In this document: piece after piece, positions 39,592 to 48,834 of the stretch
Layout: each line of letters begins with the position of its first letter
Position numbering within the stretch: the first letter of the stretch is position 1
Source of the DNA: PALSA-612 sp963765295
GTDB lineage: Bacteria; Actinomycetota; Thermoleophilia; Gaiellales; Gaiellaceae
Length of the DNA: 64,000 bases
Direction: 5' to 3'
NCBI GenBank assembly: GCA_963765295.1
Contig: CAVXVO010000005.1
Span: 1,302,001-1,366,000 of the forward strand
Translations under genes and position numbers: made by a program
The notes under the pieces: model-generated
Database searches by the model: none
Seen by the model: the letters and a program-made list of their open reading frames with translations, nothing else
Told to the model about the DNA's origin: nothing

Positions 39592-40817
39592 CCCGCGTTC
39601 CCTTGCCGACGACGACGACGCCGCCCTCGGAGACGACGAAGCGCTTGCGGTCGGCTTCGAGGTCGACGCCGATCCGGGCTCCCTCGGCGACCTCCACGTT
39701 CTTGTCCAGGATCGCCTTGCGGACGATCGCGCCGCGCCCGACGTCGACGTCGTGCATCAGCACCGAGTCCTCGACGAGCGCGCGCGAGTGGACGTGCACG
39801 CGCGGCGACAGGATCGACCGGCGCACGACCGCGCCCGAGACGACGACGCCCGCGCAGACCATCGAGTTGAGCGCCATGCCGGTCCGCCCCGGCTCCTCGA
39901 GCACGAACTTCGCGGGCGGGAGCGGGTCGGGCCAGCGTCAGGATCGGCCACAACTCGTTGTAGAGATCGAAGACCGGCAGGACCGAGATCAGGTCCATGT
40001 GCGCCTCGAAGTAGGCGTCGAGCGTCCCGACGTCGCGCCAGTAGCCGCGCTCGCGCTCGCTCACGCCAGGCACGCGGCTGTCGGCGAAGTCCCAGACGGC
40101 GGCCTCGCCGCGCGCGACGAGCGCCGGGATGATGTCGCCGCCGAGATCGTGCCGGGACGTCTCGACCTCGGCGTCCAGGCTCACCGCCTCGATCAGCGCG
40201 GCCGTCGTGAAGACGTAGTTGCCCATGGACGCGAGCACCTGGTCGGGCGCGTCCGACAGGCCGACCGGGTCGGACGGCTTCTCGCGGAAGGCAGCGATCG
40301 CGTTGCCGCCGGCGACGGGCTCGATCACGCCGAACTCGCCTGCCTGCTCGATCGGCACCCGGATCCCACCGACGGTCACGCCCGCGCCCGATTCGAGGTG
40401 CTGCTCGATCATCTGTCGCGGGTCCATCCGGTAGATGTGGTCGGCGCCGAAGACGCAGATGTAGTCCGGCCGCTCGTCGGAGATCAGGTTCATGTTCTGG
40501 TAGATCGCGTCGGCCGAGCCGGCGAACCAGCGCGGGCCGCGGCGCATCTGCGCCGGCACGGGTGTGACGTAGTTGCCGAGAAGCGGCGACAGCCGCCAGG
40601 TGGTCGCGATGTGCTTGTCGAGGCTGTGGCTCTTGTACTGCGTGAGCACGGCGATGCGAAGATGGCCCGCGTTGACGAGGTTCGAGAGCGCGAAGTCGAC
40701 GAGCCGGAAGTTGCCGCCGAACGGCACCGCCGGCTTCGCCCGGTCCTTCGTCAGCGGTTGGAGCCGCTTCCCCTCGCCGCCGGCCAGCACCAAGGCGAAT
40801 CCGCGAGGCAGCGACAT
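39581..40817 (-). CDS. glgC: Glucose-1-phosphate adenylyltransferase, one apparent frameshift
   Basis: About 411 residues. It makes ADP-glucose, the first committed step of glycogen synthesis. VLAGGEGKRLQPLTKDRAKPAVP is the nucleotide loop (shown here over 20 residues in two parts: VLAGGEGKRLQPL, then TKDRAKPAVP). GVIEP and AFREKP bind glucose-1-phosphate. A left-handed helix domain with SVLMHDVDVGRGA ends it. The frame shifts once near 39935 (ACGCTGG for ACGTGG). ATG 40817 has TAATGT six bases upstream, a leaderless start. Confidence 0.92.
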
Positions 40818-40860
40818 GCGCCAACATTAGACGCAGTTCAAGCGACCGGAAGGAACGAAC

Positions 40861-41169
40861 ATGGGCTTCCTGGACAAGGTGAAGGCGGGTGTGAAGTCGG
40901 GTGCCGAGCAGGCGGCGACGCGCGCACAGGCGGAGATCGAGCGGCTGCAGGCCAAGCGCGACCTCCAGCAGGCGTACGCCGACCTCGGCGAGAAGGCTCT
41001 CGAGCTGGCCGACCGCGGAGAGCTCTCCCACGCGGAGCTGCAAGCCGCGCTCGATCGTGCGCGAGCAGCGAAGGCCGCCCTCGACGCGATCGGAAGCGAG
41101 CCGGAGCCCGCCGCCTCCGGGGAGCCGGCCGCGCCCCCACCCGCGGATTCGCCGCCGCCGAGTGTCTAG
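40861..41169 (+). CDS. Small coiled-coil hypothetical protein
   Basis: 102 residues. The first 75 are strongly helical (MGFLDKVKAGVKSGAEQAAT, then heptad-like LQAKRDLQQAYADLGEKALEL), and the last 25 are Pro/Ala-rich and disordered. There is no membrane segment. GGAAGGA lies eight bases before the ATG. It is divergent from glgC. The function is unknown; an N-terminal amphipathic helix could associate with membrane or granules. Confidence 0.65.
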   Translation: MGFLDKVKAGVKSGAEQAATRAQAEIERLQAKRDLQQAYADLGEKALELADRGELSHAELQAALDRARAAKAALDAIGSEPEPAASGEPAAPPPADSPPPSV

Positions 41170-41259
41170 CTCCCGAACGATCCCTCGATCGAGGGATCGA
41201 GGCTTCCCCGCCGGCAGCCGAGGGCATCGCCAGGGAAACGGGGGTGGAGGAGGTAACGG

Positions 41260-42801
41260 GTGGCTTCGTTCGTCGAATCACAAGGGCACGCAGGGGACGA
41301 AGGGAATTTCGAGGCCCTGTACAGCACGTACAGGAGCGAGGTGCAACGCCTGGCGTCGTACCTGCTCCGGAACGCGGCCGACGCCGAGGACGCGTCGCAG
41401 ACCGTGTTCGTGAACGTGCTGCGGGCGCTCCGGCAGGGCGTCCAGCCGGCGGACCCGCGGGCCTGGCTGCTCGCGATCACGCGGAACGTCTGCTTCAGCC
41501 GTCATCGCGCAGCCGGTGCCCGGCCCGACGAGGTCGAGCTCGACCCCGAGCGACTCCCCGAGCCTCAGGGCGACGACACGCCGAGCGTCGACGAGATCGT
41601 CGGCGCGCTGGCGCGGATGCTCCCCAACCAGCGGACCGCGCTGATCCTGCGCGACTTCCGCGGCGCTCCGCACACCGAGATCTGCGAGTTGCTGACGCTC
41701 TCCCCCGCCGGGGCCGAGACGCTGCTCTCGCGTGCACGCGTCAGCTTCCGTGAGGAGATCGATGCGGGCGAGCAGCCGTTCGACTGCGCCGAGACGAAGG
41801 CGCTCGTCGAGCAGCAGCTGGCCGGGTCGATCACCACCGCCGAGCGGCACTCGTTGCGGACGCACCTGCGGCACTGCTCACCCTGCTCGACGCTCGCTCG
41901 GGCGGTTCGCTCGAGTCGCGGCAAGCTCGCGGGGCTCCTCTTCTGGCCGAGCGAGCTGCTGTCGCGTCTCGCCTCCGCTCTTTCGCAGGCTCCGGCTGCC
42001 GCCCACGTCGCAGCCGCGGTCACCTCGACGGCCGCGATCGCGACGGTGGCGATTCCGGCCGCCGTCGTGCACGCACCGGCCGCCGACCACGTCGACAGCC
42101 ATACCGCGCGCGCTCCGGCCCTCGCCGCAGCGTCGACCGGCGCGACGGCGACACCGGCGCGAGCGGCAAATTCGGCCGTGAACGCCTTCCGCTCGCACGC
42201 CGGCGTCATGGGCTCGATCACGCATGGCCGTGCCCGCGTGCATGGCCGCACCCCTCACGCCCTCTCGTCGAAGGCACATGCGGCCCGGTCGACCCACGTG
42301 AAGGCACAAGCCGCCGCACAGGCATCGCCCGCGACCTCCAACGCCGCCACGAACGGCCACCCGACAGCGGCTCCGATCGTGAGCTCTCCGCGGCAGGGTT
42401 CTCCCCCCGCGGCGACGACGCCGGTCGTGAAGCAGCCGGTCGCAGTGCCGCCGCACTCCTCGTCCCCGGCCGTGCGCCCTTCGGCGAAGTCGAAGCCCAA
42501 GCCGGCTGCGAGGCACGCCCCCCGGCGCAAGAGCGGCGGCCGCCACCCGACGGATCCGGCCGACGTGATGCCGGGTTCGCAGCCGCCGGCCTCGTCGCTG
42601 CCGGCGCCGGCCACCGGCGGTACGGGTGTAGAGCTCGGCGCGGGCGGGTCGTCGTCCACCGCGTCCACACCGTCGAAGAGCACATCCGACTCGATCAGCA
42701 AGAGCTCGAGCGCGGGCACGAGCGGAAACGCGACGAACACCGGGTCGAACAACGGATCCGGCGACGGCGGCTCCGGCAACCACCACAAGCCGAAGCGTTA
42801 G
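41260..42801 (+). CDS. ECF sigma factor fused to zinc anti-sigma-like motif, membrane segment and low-complexity tail
   Basis: 513 residues. Sigma region 2 covers about residues 20-90 (YLLRNAADAEDASQTVFVNV) and region 4 about 115-170 (LPNQRTALILRDFRGAPHTE). Next is HLRHCSPC, the H-x3-C-x2-C signature of zinc-binding anti-sigma domains. About residue 245 an Ala/Val-rich hydrophobic stretch (AAVTSTAAIATVAIPAAVV) could cross the membrane, and 240 residues of Ser/Ala/Thr/Pro-rich sequence follow. I infer a membrane-held sigma factor carrying its own inhibitor. Start GTG 41260 has GGAGGAGG upstream. Confidence 0.8.
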   Translation: MASFVESQGHAGDEGNFEALYSTYRSEVQRLASYLLRNAADAEDASQTVFVNVLRALRQGVQPADPRAWLLAITRNVCFSRHRAAGARPDEVELDPERLPEPQGDDTPSVDEIVGALARMLPNQRTALILRDFRGAPHTEICELLTLSPAGAETLLSRARVSFREEIDAGEQPFDCAETKALVEQQLAGSITTAERHSLRTHLRHCSPCSTLARAVRSSRGKLAGLLFWPSELLSRLASALSQAPAAAHVAAAVTSTAAIATVAIPAAVVHAPAADHVDSHTARAPALAAASTGATATPARAANSAVNAFRSHAGVMGSITHGRARVHGRTPHALSSKAHAARSTHVKAQAAAQASPATSNAATNGHPTAAPIVSSPRQGSPPAATTPVVKQPVAVPPHSSSPAVRPSAKSKPKPAARHAPRRKSGGRHPTDPADVMPGSQPPASSLPAPATGGTGVELGAGGSSSTASTPSKSTSDSISKSSSAGTSGNATNTGSNNGSGDGGSGNHHKPKR

Positions 42802-42850
42802 CGCCTCGAGCTTCGGCGGCACCATCGGCAGAGCGCGTTAAGGTCCCGCC

Positions 42851-43840
42851 GTGGCCGAGTCGCGTCGCCTCCCGCATATCCGTCTCGGCGCCGTGATCGC
42901 GATCGGGATCGCCGCCGGGCTCGGTGTCTGGCTCGGCACGCGTGACGACGGACACTCGTCGTCTCCGCCGTCGGGCACGACGGCCGCCGGGCCGACGGGC
43001 AAGAGGGTCGTCCCGATCACCGCGAGCGGCCTCCAGACGCTCGCGAACGCGCTCCATCGCCCGATCTACTGGGCCGGCGAGCAATCGGGCAAGAAATACG
43101 AGCTGGCGCAGAGCCCGAACGGGAACGTCTACGTCCGCTACCTGGCTCCCGGCGCCAGCATCGGAACCTCGCAGGCGTTCCTGACCGTCGGCACGTATCC
43201 GGTGGCCGACGCGTTCGCCGTCACCCAGCGAAGCGCCGAGCAGAAGGGATCCGTGCGCATTCCGGCCCGGGGCGCAGTCGCCTTCTACAACACGAGCGCC
43301 CCGACGAGCGTCTACCTCGCCTTCCCCGGAACCGACTACCAGGTCGAGGTGTACGACCCCTCGGCTGCCGAGGCGAAGCAGCTCGTCGGGTCGGGGAAGA
43401 TCGTGCCGGTGTCGACGGTCGGCGCGCCGGCGCTCGTCACGGCGGTCAAGCTGAAGACGGTCGCGGCCTCGATCGGCCATCCGATCTACTGGGTCGGTTA
43501 CAGGGGAGGCGTCGGCTACGAGTTGCGGCAGGACGTGGGTGACAAGACCTACGTCCGCTACCTGCCCAGGGGGATGACCGCGGGCGCAAGCATCCCTGCG
43601 CTGACGATCGGCTCGTACGGCGTCTCGGACGCGTTCTCGGTCACCCAGCGCCTGGCGAGCGGGGCCGGCGCGGTCCAGGTGCCGGTCACGGGCGGCGGGA
43701 TCGCCTTCTACAGCAAGAGCGCGCCGACGAGCGTCTACGTCGCCTACCCCGGAACGAACGTCCAGATCGAGGTCTACGACCCGTCGCCGGGACTCGCGAA
43801 GCAGCTCGTCTCGTCGGGCAAGATCGTGCCGGTCGGCTGA
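42851..43840 (+). CDS. Membrane-anchored protein with two internal repeats
   Basis: 329 residues. An N-terminal membrane anchor (LGAVIAIGIAAGLGVWLGT) is followed by two copies of a domain of about 135 residues. Each has HRPIYW or HPIYWVG, YVRYL, VADAFAVTQR or VSDAFSVTQR, APTSVYxAxPGT and ends KIVPV. It was not matched to a named family. It lies between the sigma-fusion gene and a polytopic membrane protein, so an envelope role is likely. Leaderless start: TAAGGT six bases before GTG 42851. Confidence 0.7.
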   Translation: MAESRRLPHIRLGAVIAIGIAAGLGVWLGTRDDGHSSSPPSGTTAAGPTGKRVVPITASGLQTLANALHRPIYWAGEQSGKKYELAQSPNGNVYVRYLAPGASIGTSQAFLTVGTYPVADAFAVTQRSAEQKGSVRIPARGAVAFYNTSAPTSVYLAFPGTDYQVEVYDPSAAEAKQLVGSGKIVPVSTVGAPALVTAVKLKTVAASIGHPIYWVGYRGGVGYELRQDVGDKTYVRYLPRGMTAGASIPALTIGSYGVSDAFSVTQRLASGAGAVQVPVTGGGIAFYSKSAPTSVYVAYPGTNVQIEVYDPSPGLAKQLVSSGKIVPVG

Positions 43841-43850
43841 CCGCCCCCGC

Positions 43851-46217
43851 ATGCTGATCGCCTGGCTCCTGTTCCCGCTCGTCCTGGCGGCGCTCGCGCT
43901 CGGCTGCGGGCTCCTGCTTCAGCGCGCCGCCGGCGAAGGCGCGCTACCGAACGGCCTCCTGCTTCCGGCCGGACTGGCACTCATGATCGTCGCCGCACTG
44001 TTCCCGCCGGTCTTCGGGTCGACAGCCGTGCTCGTGACGCCGCTCGTGGTCGCGCTGGCGGCAATCGGGTACGGACTCGCCTGGCCGTTCCGCCGGCTGC
44101 GGCCCGACTGGTGGGCGGCGGGCGCCGGTGCGGGAACGTACCTCGCCTTCGGCGCGCCGGTGCTTTTGCTCTGGCGTGAGACGTTCGCCGGCTATATCAA
44201 GCTCGACGACACCGCCACCTACCTCGCGATGCTCGACCGCTACCTCGGGCACGGCTACAACGTCGCCGGCCTGCCGCCCTCGACGTACGAGAAGACGCTG
44301 GCCACGAGCCTGTCGACGGGCTATCCGATGGGGTCACTGATGCCGATCGGTGTCGGGCACACGCTCCTCGGCACCGACACCGCCTGGCTCTGGCAGCCGT
44401 ACCTCTGCTTCCTCGCGGCGATGGTCGCGGTCGGGCTGTACGCGCTGTCCGCCCCGCTCGTCCGCGCCCGGGGGCTTCGTGCCCTCGCGGCGGCAACCGC
44501 GGCCAGCGCCGCGCTGCTCTACGGGTACGCGCTCTGGGGCGGGATCAAGGAGCTGGCCGAAGCAGCGCTGCTCGTCCTCGTCGCGGCGCTCCTGCCGGCT
44601 TTCCTGCGCGCTCCCGGCCGTCGCGCCGCGCTGCCACTCGCCGTGGCCGCAGCAGCGACGGTGGGCGTGCAGAGCGCAGCAGGTGCGGCCTGGCTCGCCG
44701 TGCCGGCGGTGATCGCGGCCGTCGTCCTCTGGCGTCTGCCCGACCGGCGGAGGAGCGTCGAGGCGGCCGTCGCCCTGGTCGTCGCCACGGTCGCGCTCGC
44801 GATCCCGACTCTCTCGGCGGCGACGATGTGGCTCCACCACACGGGTGCCTTTACGAGCGGCGACGAGTACGGCAACCTCATCCACCGGCTCGCCTGGTGG
44901 CAGATCTTCGGCATCTGGCCCACCGGCGACTTCCGGACCGCGGCGAACCGGAGCGACATCACCGGCGTCCTGATCGCTCTCGTCGTGATCGGCGCCGTTC
45001 TCGCGGTCGTGGTCGCCTGGCGGCGGCGGGGCGTCGGCCTGCTCACCTACGCGGCCAGCGCGCTCGTCGGCAGCTCGATCTTCTGGCTGAACGGCTCACC
45101 CTGGATCGGCGGCAAGGCGATCGCGGTCGCCTCCCCGCTCTGCCTCAGCCTCGCGCTCGTCGCGACCGGGTGGGTCTACGAGCACGGGCGGCGGGTCGAG
45201 GCGGTGCTCGCCGCCGGCGCGATCGTCTTCGGGGTTGCCTGGTCGGACGCGCTCGCCTACCACGACGCCTTCTTCGCGCCCAGCGCCCGGCTCTCCGAGC
45301 TGGAGGCGATCGGCCAGAGATTCGCGGGCCAGGGCCCGACGCTCGAGACGGACTACGACCCCTACGGTGCCCGGCACTTCCTGCGCAAGCTCGACGCCGA
45401 GTCGACGTCCGAGCTGCGCGTCCGCCCCATCTTCCTGCGGACGGGCAACGAGCTGCAGACCGGGGCGTCCGCCGACCTCGACGAGATCGCACTCGCGGAC
45501 GTGCTCGTCTACCGGACGATCGTCCTGCGCAGCTCACCGGCCGCGAGCCGGCCGCCGTCGACCTACAGCCCCCTGGCCGAGACGCGTCACTACCAGGTCT
45601 GGCAACGGCCCGTCTCGGGCGCGCCGGCGATCGTCGAGCACCTGTCCCTCGGCGACAGGTTCCATGCGGCTGCCGTCCCGCGCTGCACCGACGTCCTGCG
45701 GCTCGCGAAGGAGGCGGGGCCGAGCGGGCGGCTCGCCGCGGTCGTCCGGCCCACGAACACCGCCGTCGATCTCAGCGGCTCGGCGCCCGGCATCGAGGGG
45801 CGGTTCGGGGAGACGGCCGGACTCGCGTATCCAGACGGAACTGCGACGTACGCGCTTCCGTACGACGCGCCGGCAGACGGGCTCTACGAGATCGGGATCG
45901 ACGGGTCGTGGCGGAGCCTGCTCGAGGTGTCGGTCGACGGACACCGGGTCGCCTCCCAGCGGCAGGTCCAGAACTGGCCGAGCGAGTACGAGCCGCTCGC
46001 GACCGTGCGGCTGACGAAGGGCGAGCACCGGGTGACGCTCCGCTACACGGGCCCGGACGTCCATCCCGGCAGCGCGAGCCCGGGCTTCTTCGGGCTCGGG
46101 CCGCTCGTGATCGGCCGCGCCGGCCCCGACCTGCCTGTCACGTACGTCTCGCCTTCGAAGGCGCGCAGCCTCTGCGGCAAGACCCTGGACTGGGTCGAAG
46201 CCGTCCGGCCCGCCTAG
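43851..46217 (+). CDS. Polytopic membrane protein, GT-C glycosyltransferase-like
   Basis: 788 residues. The first 480 hold about twelve hydrophobic helices. The first large outer loop has GYIKLDDTATYLAML, which resembles the acidic DD/DE pair of GT-C enzymes that use lipid-linked sugars. The C-terminal 300 residues form a beta-rich outer domain (GTATYALPYDAPADGLYEIG and a jelly-roll-like end). It may transfer a sugar to a surface polymer. The ATG is ten bases after the stop of the preceding repeat protein, so they form an operon ended by a hairpin. Confidence 0.7.
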   Translation: MLIAWLLFPLVLAALALGCGLLLQRAAGEGALPNGLLLPAGLALMIVAALFPPVFGSTAVLVTPLVVALAAIGYGLAWPFRRLRPDWWAAGAGAGTYLAFGAPVLLLWRETFAGYIKLDDTATYLAMLDRYLGHGYNVAGLPPSTYEKTLATSLSTGYPMGSLMPIGVGHTLLGTDTAWLWQPYLCFLAAMVAVGLYALSAPLVRARGLRALAAATAASAALLYGYALWGGIKELAEAALLVLVAALLPAFLRAPGRRAALPLAVAAAATVGVQSAAGAAWLAVPAVIAAVVLWRLPDRRRSVEAAVALVVATVALAIPTLSAATMWLHHTGAFTSGDEYGNLIHRLAWWQIFGIWPTGDFRTAANRSDITGVLIALVVIGAVLAVVVAWRRRGVGLLTYAASALVGSSIFWLNGSPWIGGKAIAVASPLCLSLALVATGWVYEHGRRVEAVLAAGAIVFGVAWSDALAYHDAFFAPSARLSELEAIGQRFAGQGPTLETDYDPYGARHFLRKLDAESTSELRVRPIFLRTGNELQTGASADLDEIALADVLVYRTIVLRSSPAASRPPSTYSPLAETRHYQVWQRPVSGAPAIVEHLSLGDRFHAAAVPRCTDVLRLAKEAGPSGRLAAVVRPTNTAVDLSGSAPGIEGRFGETAGLAYPDGTATYALPYDAPADGLYEIGIDGSWRSLLEVSVDGHRVASQRQVQNWPSEYEPLATVRLTKGEHRVTLRYTGPDVHPGSASPGFFGLGPLVIGRAGPDLPVTYVSPSKARSLCGKTLDWVEAVRPA

Positions 46218-46241
46218 GCACGTCGATGCCCCTCCAACCGA

Positions 46242-46264
46242 GGGGGAGGCTCCTGGCCTCCCCC
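46242..46264 (+). terminator. Terminator hairpin after GT-C-like gene
   Basis: GGGGGAGGC and GCCTCCCCC form a nine-bp stem around a five-base loop, 25 bases after the stop. No T-run follows. It lies between convergent genes and could act in both directions. Confidence 0.75.
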
Positions 46265-46288
46265 TCGCGTCGCTGCAGGATCCGGCAC

Positions 46289-46561
46289 CTAGCGCGAGAC
46301 GACGACCTCGCCGCCGGAGACCTGCGAGGCGGCGACTCCCGGCATGTTCTCCGCGAGCCACGACGCGGCTGCCTCGTTCGACGCCGTCGCGCTCGAATCG
46401 TCGTCGTAGACCGTCACCGAGACGGTCTCGCCCTCGGCCTCGATCAGGTAGTAGGCACGGAAGCCCGGGATGCCGGACACGATGCCGAGCACGTCGTCGG
46501 CCCGTTCCCTGAGCCTCTCGCCGAGCTCCGGATCGGTGTATCTGCGGACGGTCGCGTACAT
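46289..46561 (-). CDS. Antibiotic-biosynthesis-monooxygenase-like small protein
   Basis: 90 residues with the dimeric alpha/beta-barrel pattern (ATVRRYTDPELGERL, GFRAYYLIEAEG, VSVTVYDDDS). It probably degrades or binds a small organic or haem-like ligand, but the active residues are not clear. It lies 90 bases downstream of the CBS-BON gene on the same strand and is probably co-transcribed, which would place it in the palindrome-controlled group. Confidence 0.65.
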   Translation of the reverse strand: MYATVRRYTDPELGERLRERADDVLGIVSGIPGFRAYYLIEAEGETVSVTVYDDDSSATASNEAAASWLAENMPGVAASQVSGGEVVVSR

Positions 46562-46651
46562 GCGCTCCTCCTCGTTCGTGCGGACACGAGGACCCTAGGC
46601 GCCGAGCGCCCGTATCGCCAGGCGGCGCGCGATCTTCCGGTGCCGGGCGGT

Positions 46652-47338
46652 CTAGCGGGCCGCCTTCTGCATCGACTTGCGGCTCTCGCGGTCGTCGTCG
46701 TCGGAGTCCCAGGTCACGTTCGACGCGACCGACACGACGCCGGGGACACGCCTCGCCAGCGACGCGACCAGCTCGGCGTCCGCCTTCGTGCCGACGTGCC
46801 CCGTCAACTCGACGGCACCGCCCTTGACGACGACGGTGACCTGCTCGGGTGCGATCCACAGCGTCCGCAGGACGACGTCTTCGCGGATCTCGGTTGCGAT
46901 CTCGTCGTCGGGGCGTACGAAGGCACGCACGAGATCGGCCCGGGTGACGATGCCGATGAGCACGCCGTCGTCGGTCACGACCGGCAGGCGGTTGATGCGC
47001 CCGTCGATCATCCGGCCGGCCGCCTCGGAAACGGGGCGCGCGGGCGTGATCGTGATCGCGGGCGACGTCATCGCCTCGCCGGCGGTGAGTGCCCGGAGCT
47101 TCTCGCCGACGTCCACGCCCTCCGTGTGGAACATGCCGACGAGCCCGTGGCGGGCCGGGTTGATCGCGCGCTCCTTGACGAGGATGTCCGCCTCGGAGAC
47201 GACGCCGACGACCTTGCCGTCCTCGACGACCGGCAGCCCCGAGATGCCGAGCTCCATCAGCAAACGCGCCACGTCCTTCAGCGAGGTGTCCGCCTCGACC
47301 GTCCTCACCTCTTTCGTCATCACGTCCTGGACTCGCAT
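46652..47338 (-). CDS. Tandem CBS-domain protein with C-terminal BON domain
   Basis: 228 residues. CBS 1 (VQDVMTKEVRTVEADTSLKDV) and CBS 2 (AGEAMTSPAITITPARPVSE) form an adenosine-nucleotide-sensing Bateman module. The last 70 residues are a BON domain (GGAVELTGHVGTKADAELV). CBS proteins are frequent members of hypoxia/dormancy regulons in actinobacteria. The ATG at 47338 follows GAAGGAGG. A perfect palindrome is centred 53 bases before a GACAGT hexamer upstream. Confidence 0.9.
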   Translation of the reverse strand: MRVQDVMTKEVRTVEADTSLKDVARLLMELGISGLPVVEDGKVVGVVSEADILVKERAINPARHGLVGMFHTEGVDVGEKLRALTAGEAMTSPAITITPARPVSEAAGRMIDGRINRLPVVTDDGVLIGIVTRADLVRAFVRPDDEIATEIREDVVLRTLWIAPEQVTVVVKGGAVELTGHVGTKADAELVASLARRVPGVVSVASNVTWDSDDDDRESRKSMQKAAR

Positions 47339-47426
47339 GGTCAGCCTCCTTCGGCTCGCAAAGCTCTTCTGCGGCAACTGTCGGCTGTGGCGCGGCCACG
47401 CGCATCCGAAACGAGCCCGCTCGTGG

Positions 47427-47443
47427 CTGCGGTTTTTCCGCAG
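47427..47443. promoter_or_regulatory. Palindrome 1 of proposed DevR-like regulon (upstream of CBS-BON)
   Basis: CTGCGGTTTTTCCGCAG, a perfect 6-5-6 palindrome. Its centre at 47435 is 53 bp before the hexamer GACAGT (47382-47377, minus strand), which puts it near -65 of the CBS-BON transcript. Confidence 0.6.
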
Positions 47444-47459
47444 CACCGAGCTCTCGTCC

Positions 47460-48752
47460 TCAGTCCTTGTACGGATCGACCACGTCGCGGCCGGCCATCG
47501 CGACGCCGAGCGGGCGGAGCGTGTGCTTGACGCGGATCGAGCCCGCATGCGCGGCGAGCACGTCGGGCAGGCGCTTGTACGCCTCGGGCGCCTCGTCCGC
47601 GCCGCCGCCGACGAGCACGATGCCCTGCTCGCGCAGGCGCTCCTGGACGGCCGGCCAGTCGACGAGGCCCGGCTTCACCTGCTCGTACACGGACGCCCGG
47701 CGGAGCTTCGAGCCGTGCTCGGGGCACGTGCCGGGCTCGGAGGCGAGGTAAGGACAGTCACGATGACCGCACGCGAAGCGCTTCACGCGGCGAACGCGAC
47801 CGGCGGCCTGCGACCGGCTCATCACACGACCGGCGCCGTGAACGGTCGAGAACAGCGACTCCTCGGCCTCGGTCCCGGCGACGCCCTCGAGGATGACCGA
47901 CTCGTCTCCCATCGAGCCGCCGACGAAGCCCTCCTGTCCCGGGCGGGCCGGCGTGCAGCCCTTCCGGATCACCCAGTAGTCACGGCCGAAGTGCTCCTCG
48001 TGCCAGGCGAAGTTGTGATGGTTGTGCACCTCGTGCGTCGCTCCCGTACCGAGGATCTCGAGCACCTTCGCGACGACCGTGTCGCGCCCCGCGTAGGCGT
48101 ACTCGCCTGCGAGCTCCATCGCCGCGATGTACGACCGGCCGAGCTCCGAGTCGATCTCGAAGAGCACGGGCAGCGAGTCCATCTCTCCCTCGCGCGCCTT
48201 CGCACCGAACGCGAGGCCCTGCGCCAGCGCCAGGAACCCCGACGCCGTCTTGTGCCCGAACCCGCGCGAGCCGAAGTGGACGCCGACCCAGATCAGCCCC
48301 GCCTCGTCCTCCATCAGATCGACGTAGTGGTTGCCGGCACCGACGGTGCCGAGCTGGGCCGCGGCCAGGTCGGCGAGGCCGCGCTGCGGAGCGAAGTCGG
48401 CGACGCGGATCTTCTCCAGCACCGGATGGTCCGTGCGCTCCGCGGCCGGGACGCCCATGCCGAACGAGATCCGGCGGGTGATCTCCCGCATGACGCGCCG
48501 CACGCCGCCGAGCGCGTCGAGGTCGGCCCGCCCCAACTCGGTCCTGACGGCCTTGTTCCCGCAGCCGATGTCGTAGCCGACGCCCGACGGCGAGACGTGG
48601 CCCTCGTAGGCGATGCCGCCGCCGATCGGCTGCGAATACCCCGGGTGATGATCGGCGCAGAGCACGCCGAACTCGGCGTCGCCCGCCTCCATGCACCGCT
48701 CGAGCTGTTTCAGGCTGCGCTCGTCGACCGCACCGAACGTCGTGATCTTCAT
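47460..48752 (-). CDS. rtcB: RNA ligase RtcB with Cys/His insertion
   Basis: 430 residues. RtcB joins 2',3'-cyclic phosphate or 3'-phosphate RNA ends to 5'-OH ends with GTP and Mn. Metal and catalytic blocks are VGYDIGCGN, GTVGAGNHYVD, VHFGSRGFGH, HEVHNHHNF and VHGAGRVMSR. After the last motif, at about residues 325-345, is an extra segment with CGHRDC and CPEHG, a possible zinc site absent from usual RtcB. The ATG 48752 follows GGAGG. No archease or rtcA is nearby. Confidence 0.93.
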   Translation of the reverse strand: MKITTFGAVDERSLKQLERCMEAGDAEFGVLCADHHPGYSQPIGGGIAYEGHVSPSGVGYDIGCGNKAVRTELGRADLDALGGVRRVMREITRRISFGMGVPAAERTDHPVLEKIRVADFAPQRGLADLAAAQLGTVGAGNHYVDLMEDEAGLIWVGVHFGSRGFGHKTASGFLALAQGLAFGAKAREGEMDSLPVLFEIDSELGRSYIAAMELAGEYAYAGRDTVVAKVLEILGTGATHEVHNHHNFAWHEEHFGRDYWVIRKGCTPARPGQEGFVGGSMGDESVILEGVAGTEAEESLFSTVHGAGRVMSRSQAAGRVRRVKRFACGHRDCPYLASEPGTCPEHGSKLRRASVYEQVKPGLVDWPAVQERLREQGIVLVGGGADEAPEAYKRLPDVLAAHAGSIRVKHTLRPLGVAMAGRDVVDPYKD

Positions 48753-48800
48753 CGAAACCTCCGGACCATTCTCGCGCTTCACGTCCGTGGACGCAGCAAC

Positions 48801-48828
48801 GCCCCCGCCTGGACAGCTCGGCGGGGGC
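48801..48828 (-). terminator. Hairpin between 58-aa gene and rtcB
   Basis: GCCCCCGCC and GGCGGGGGC form a nine-bp stem with a ten-base loop, directly after the stop of the 58-residue gene and before rtcB. Confidence 0.65.
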
Positions 48829-48834
48829 GCGTCG

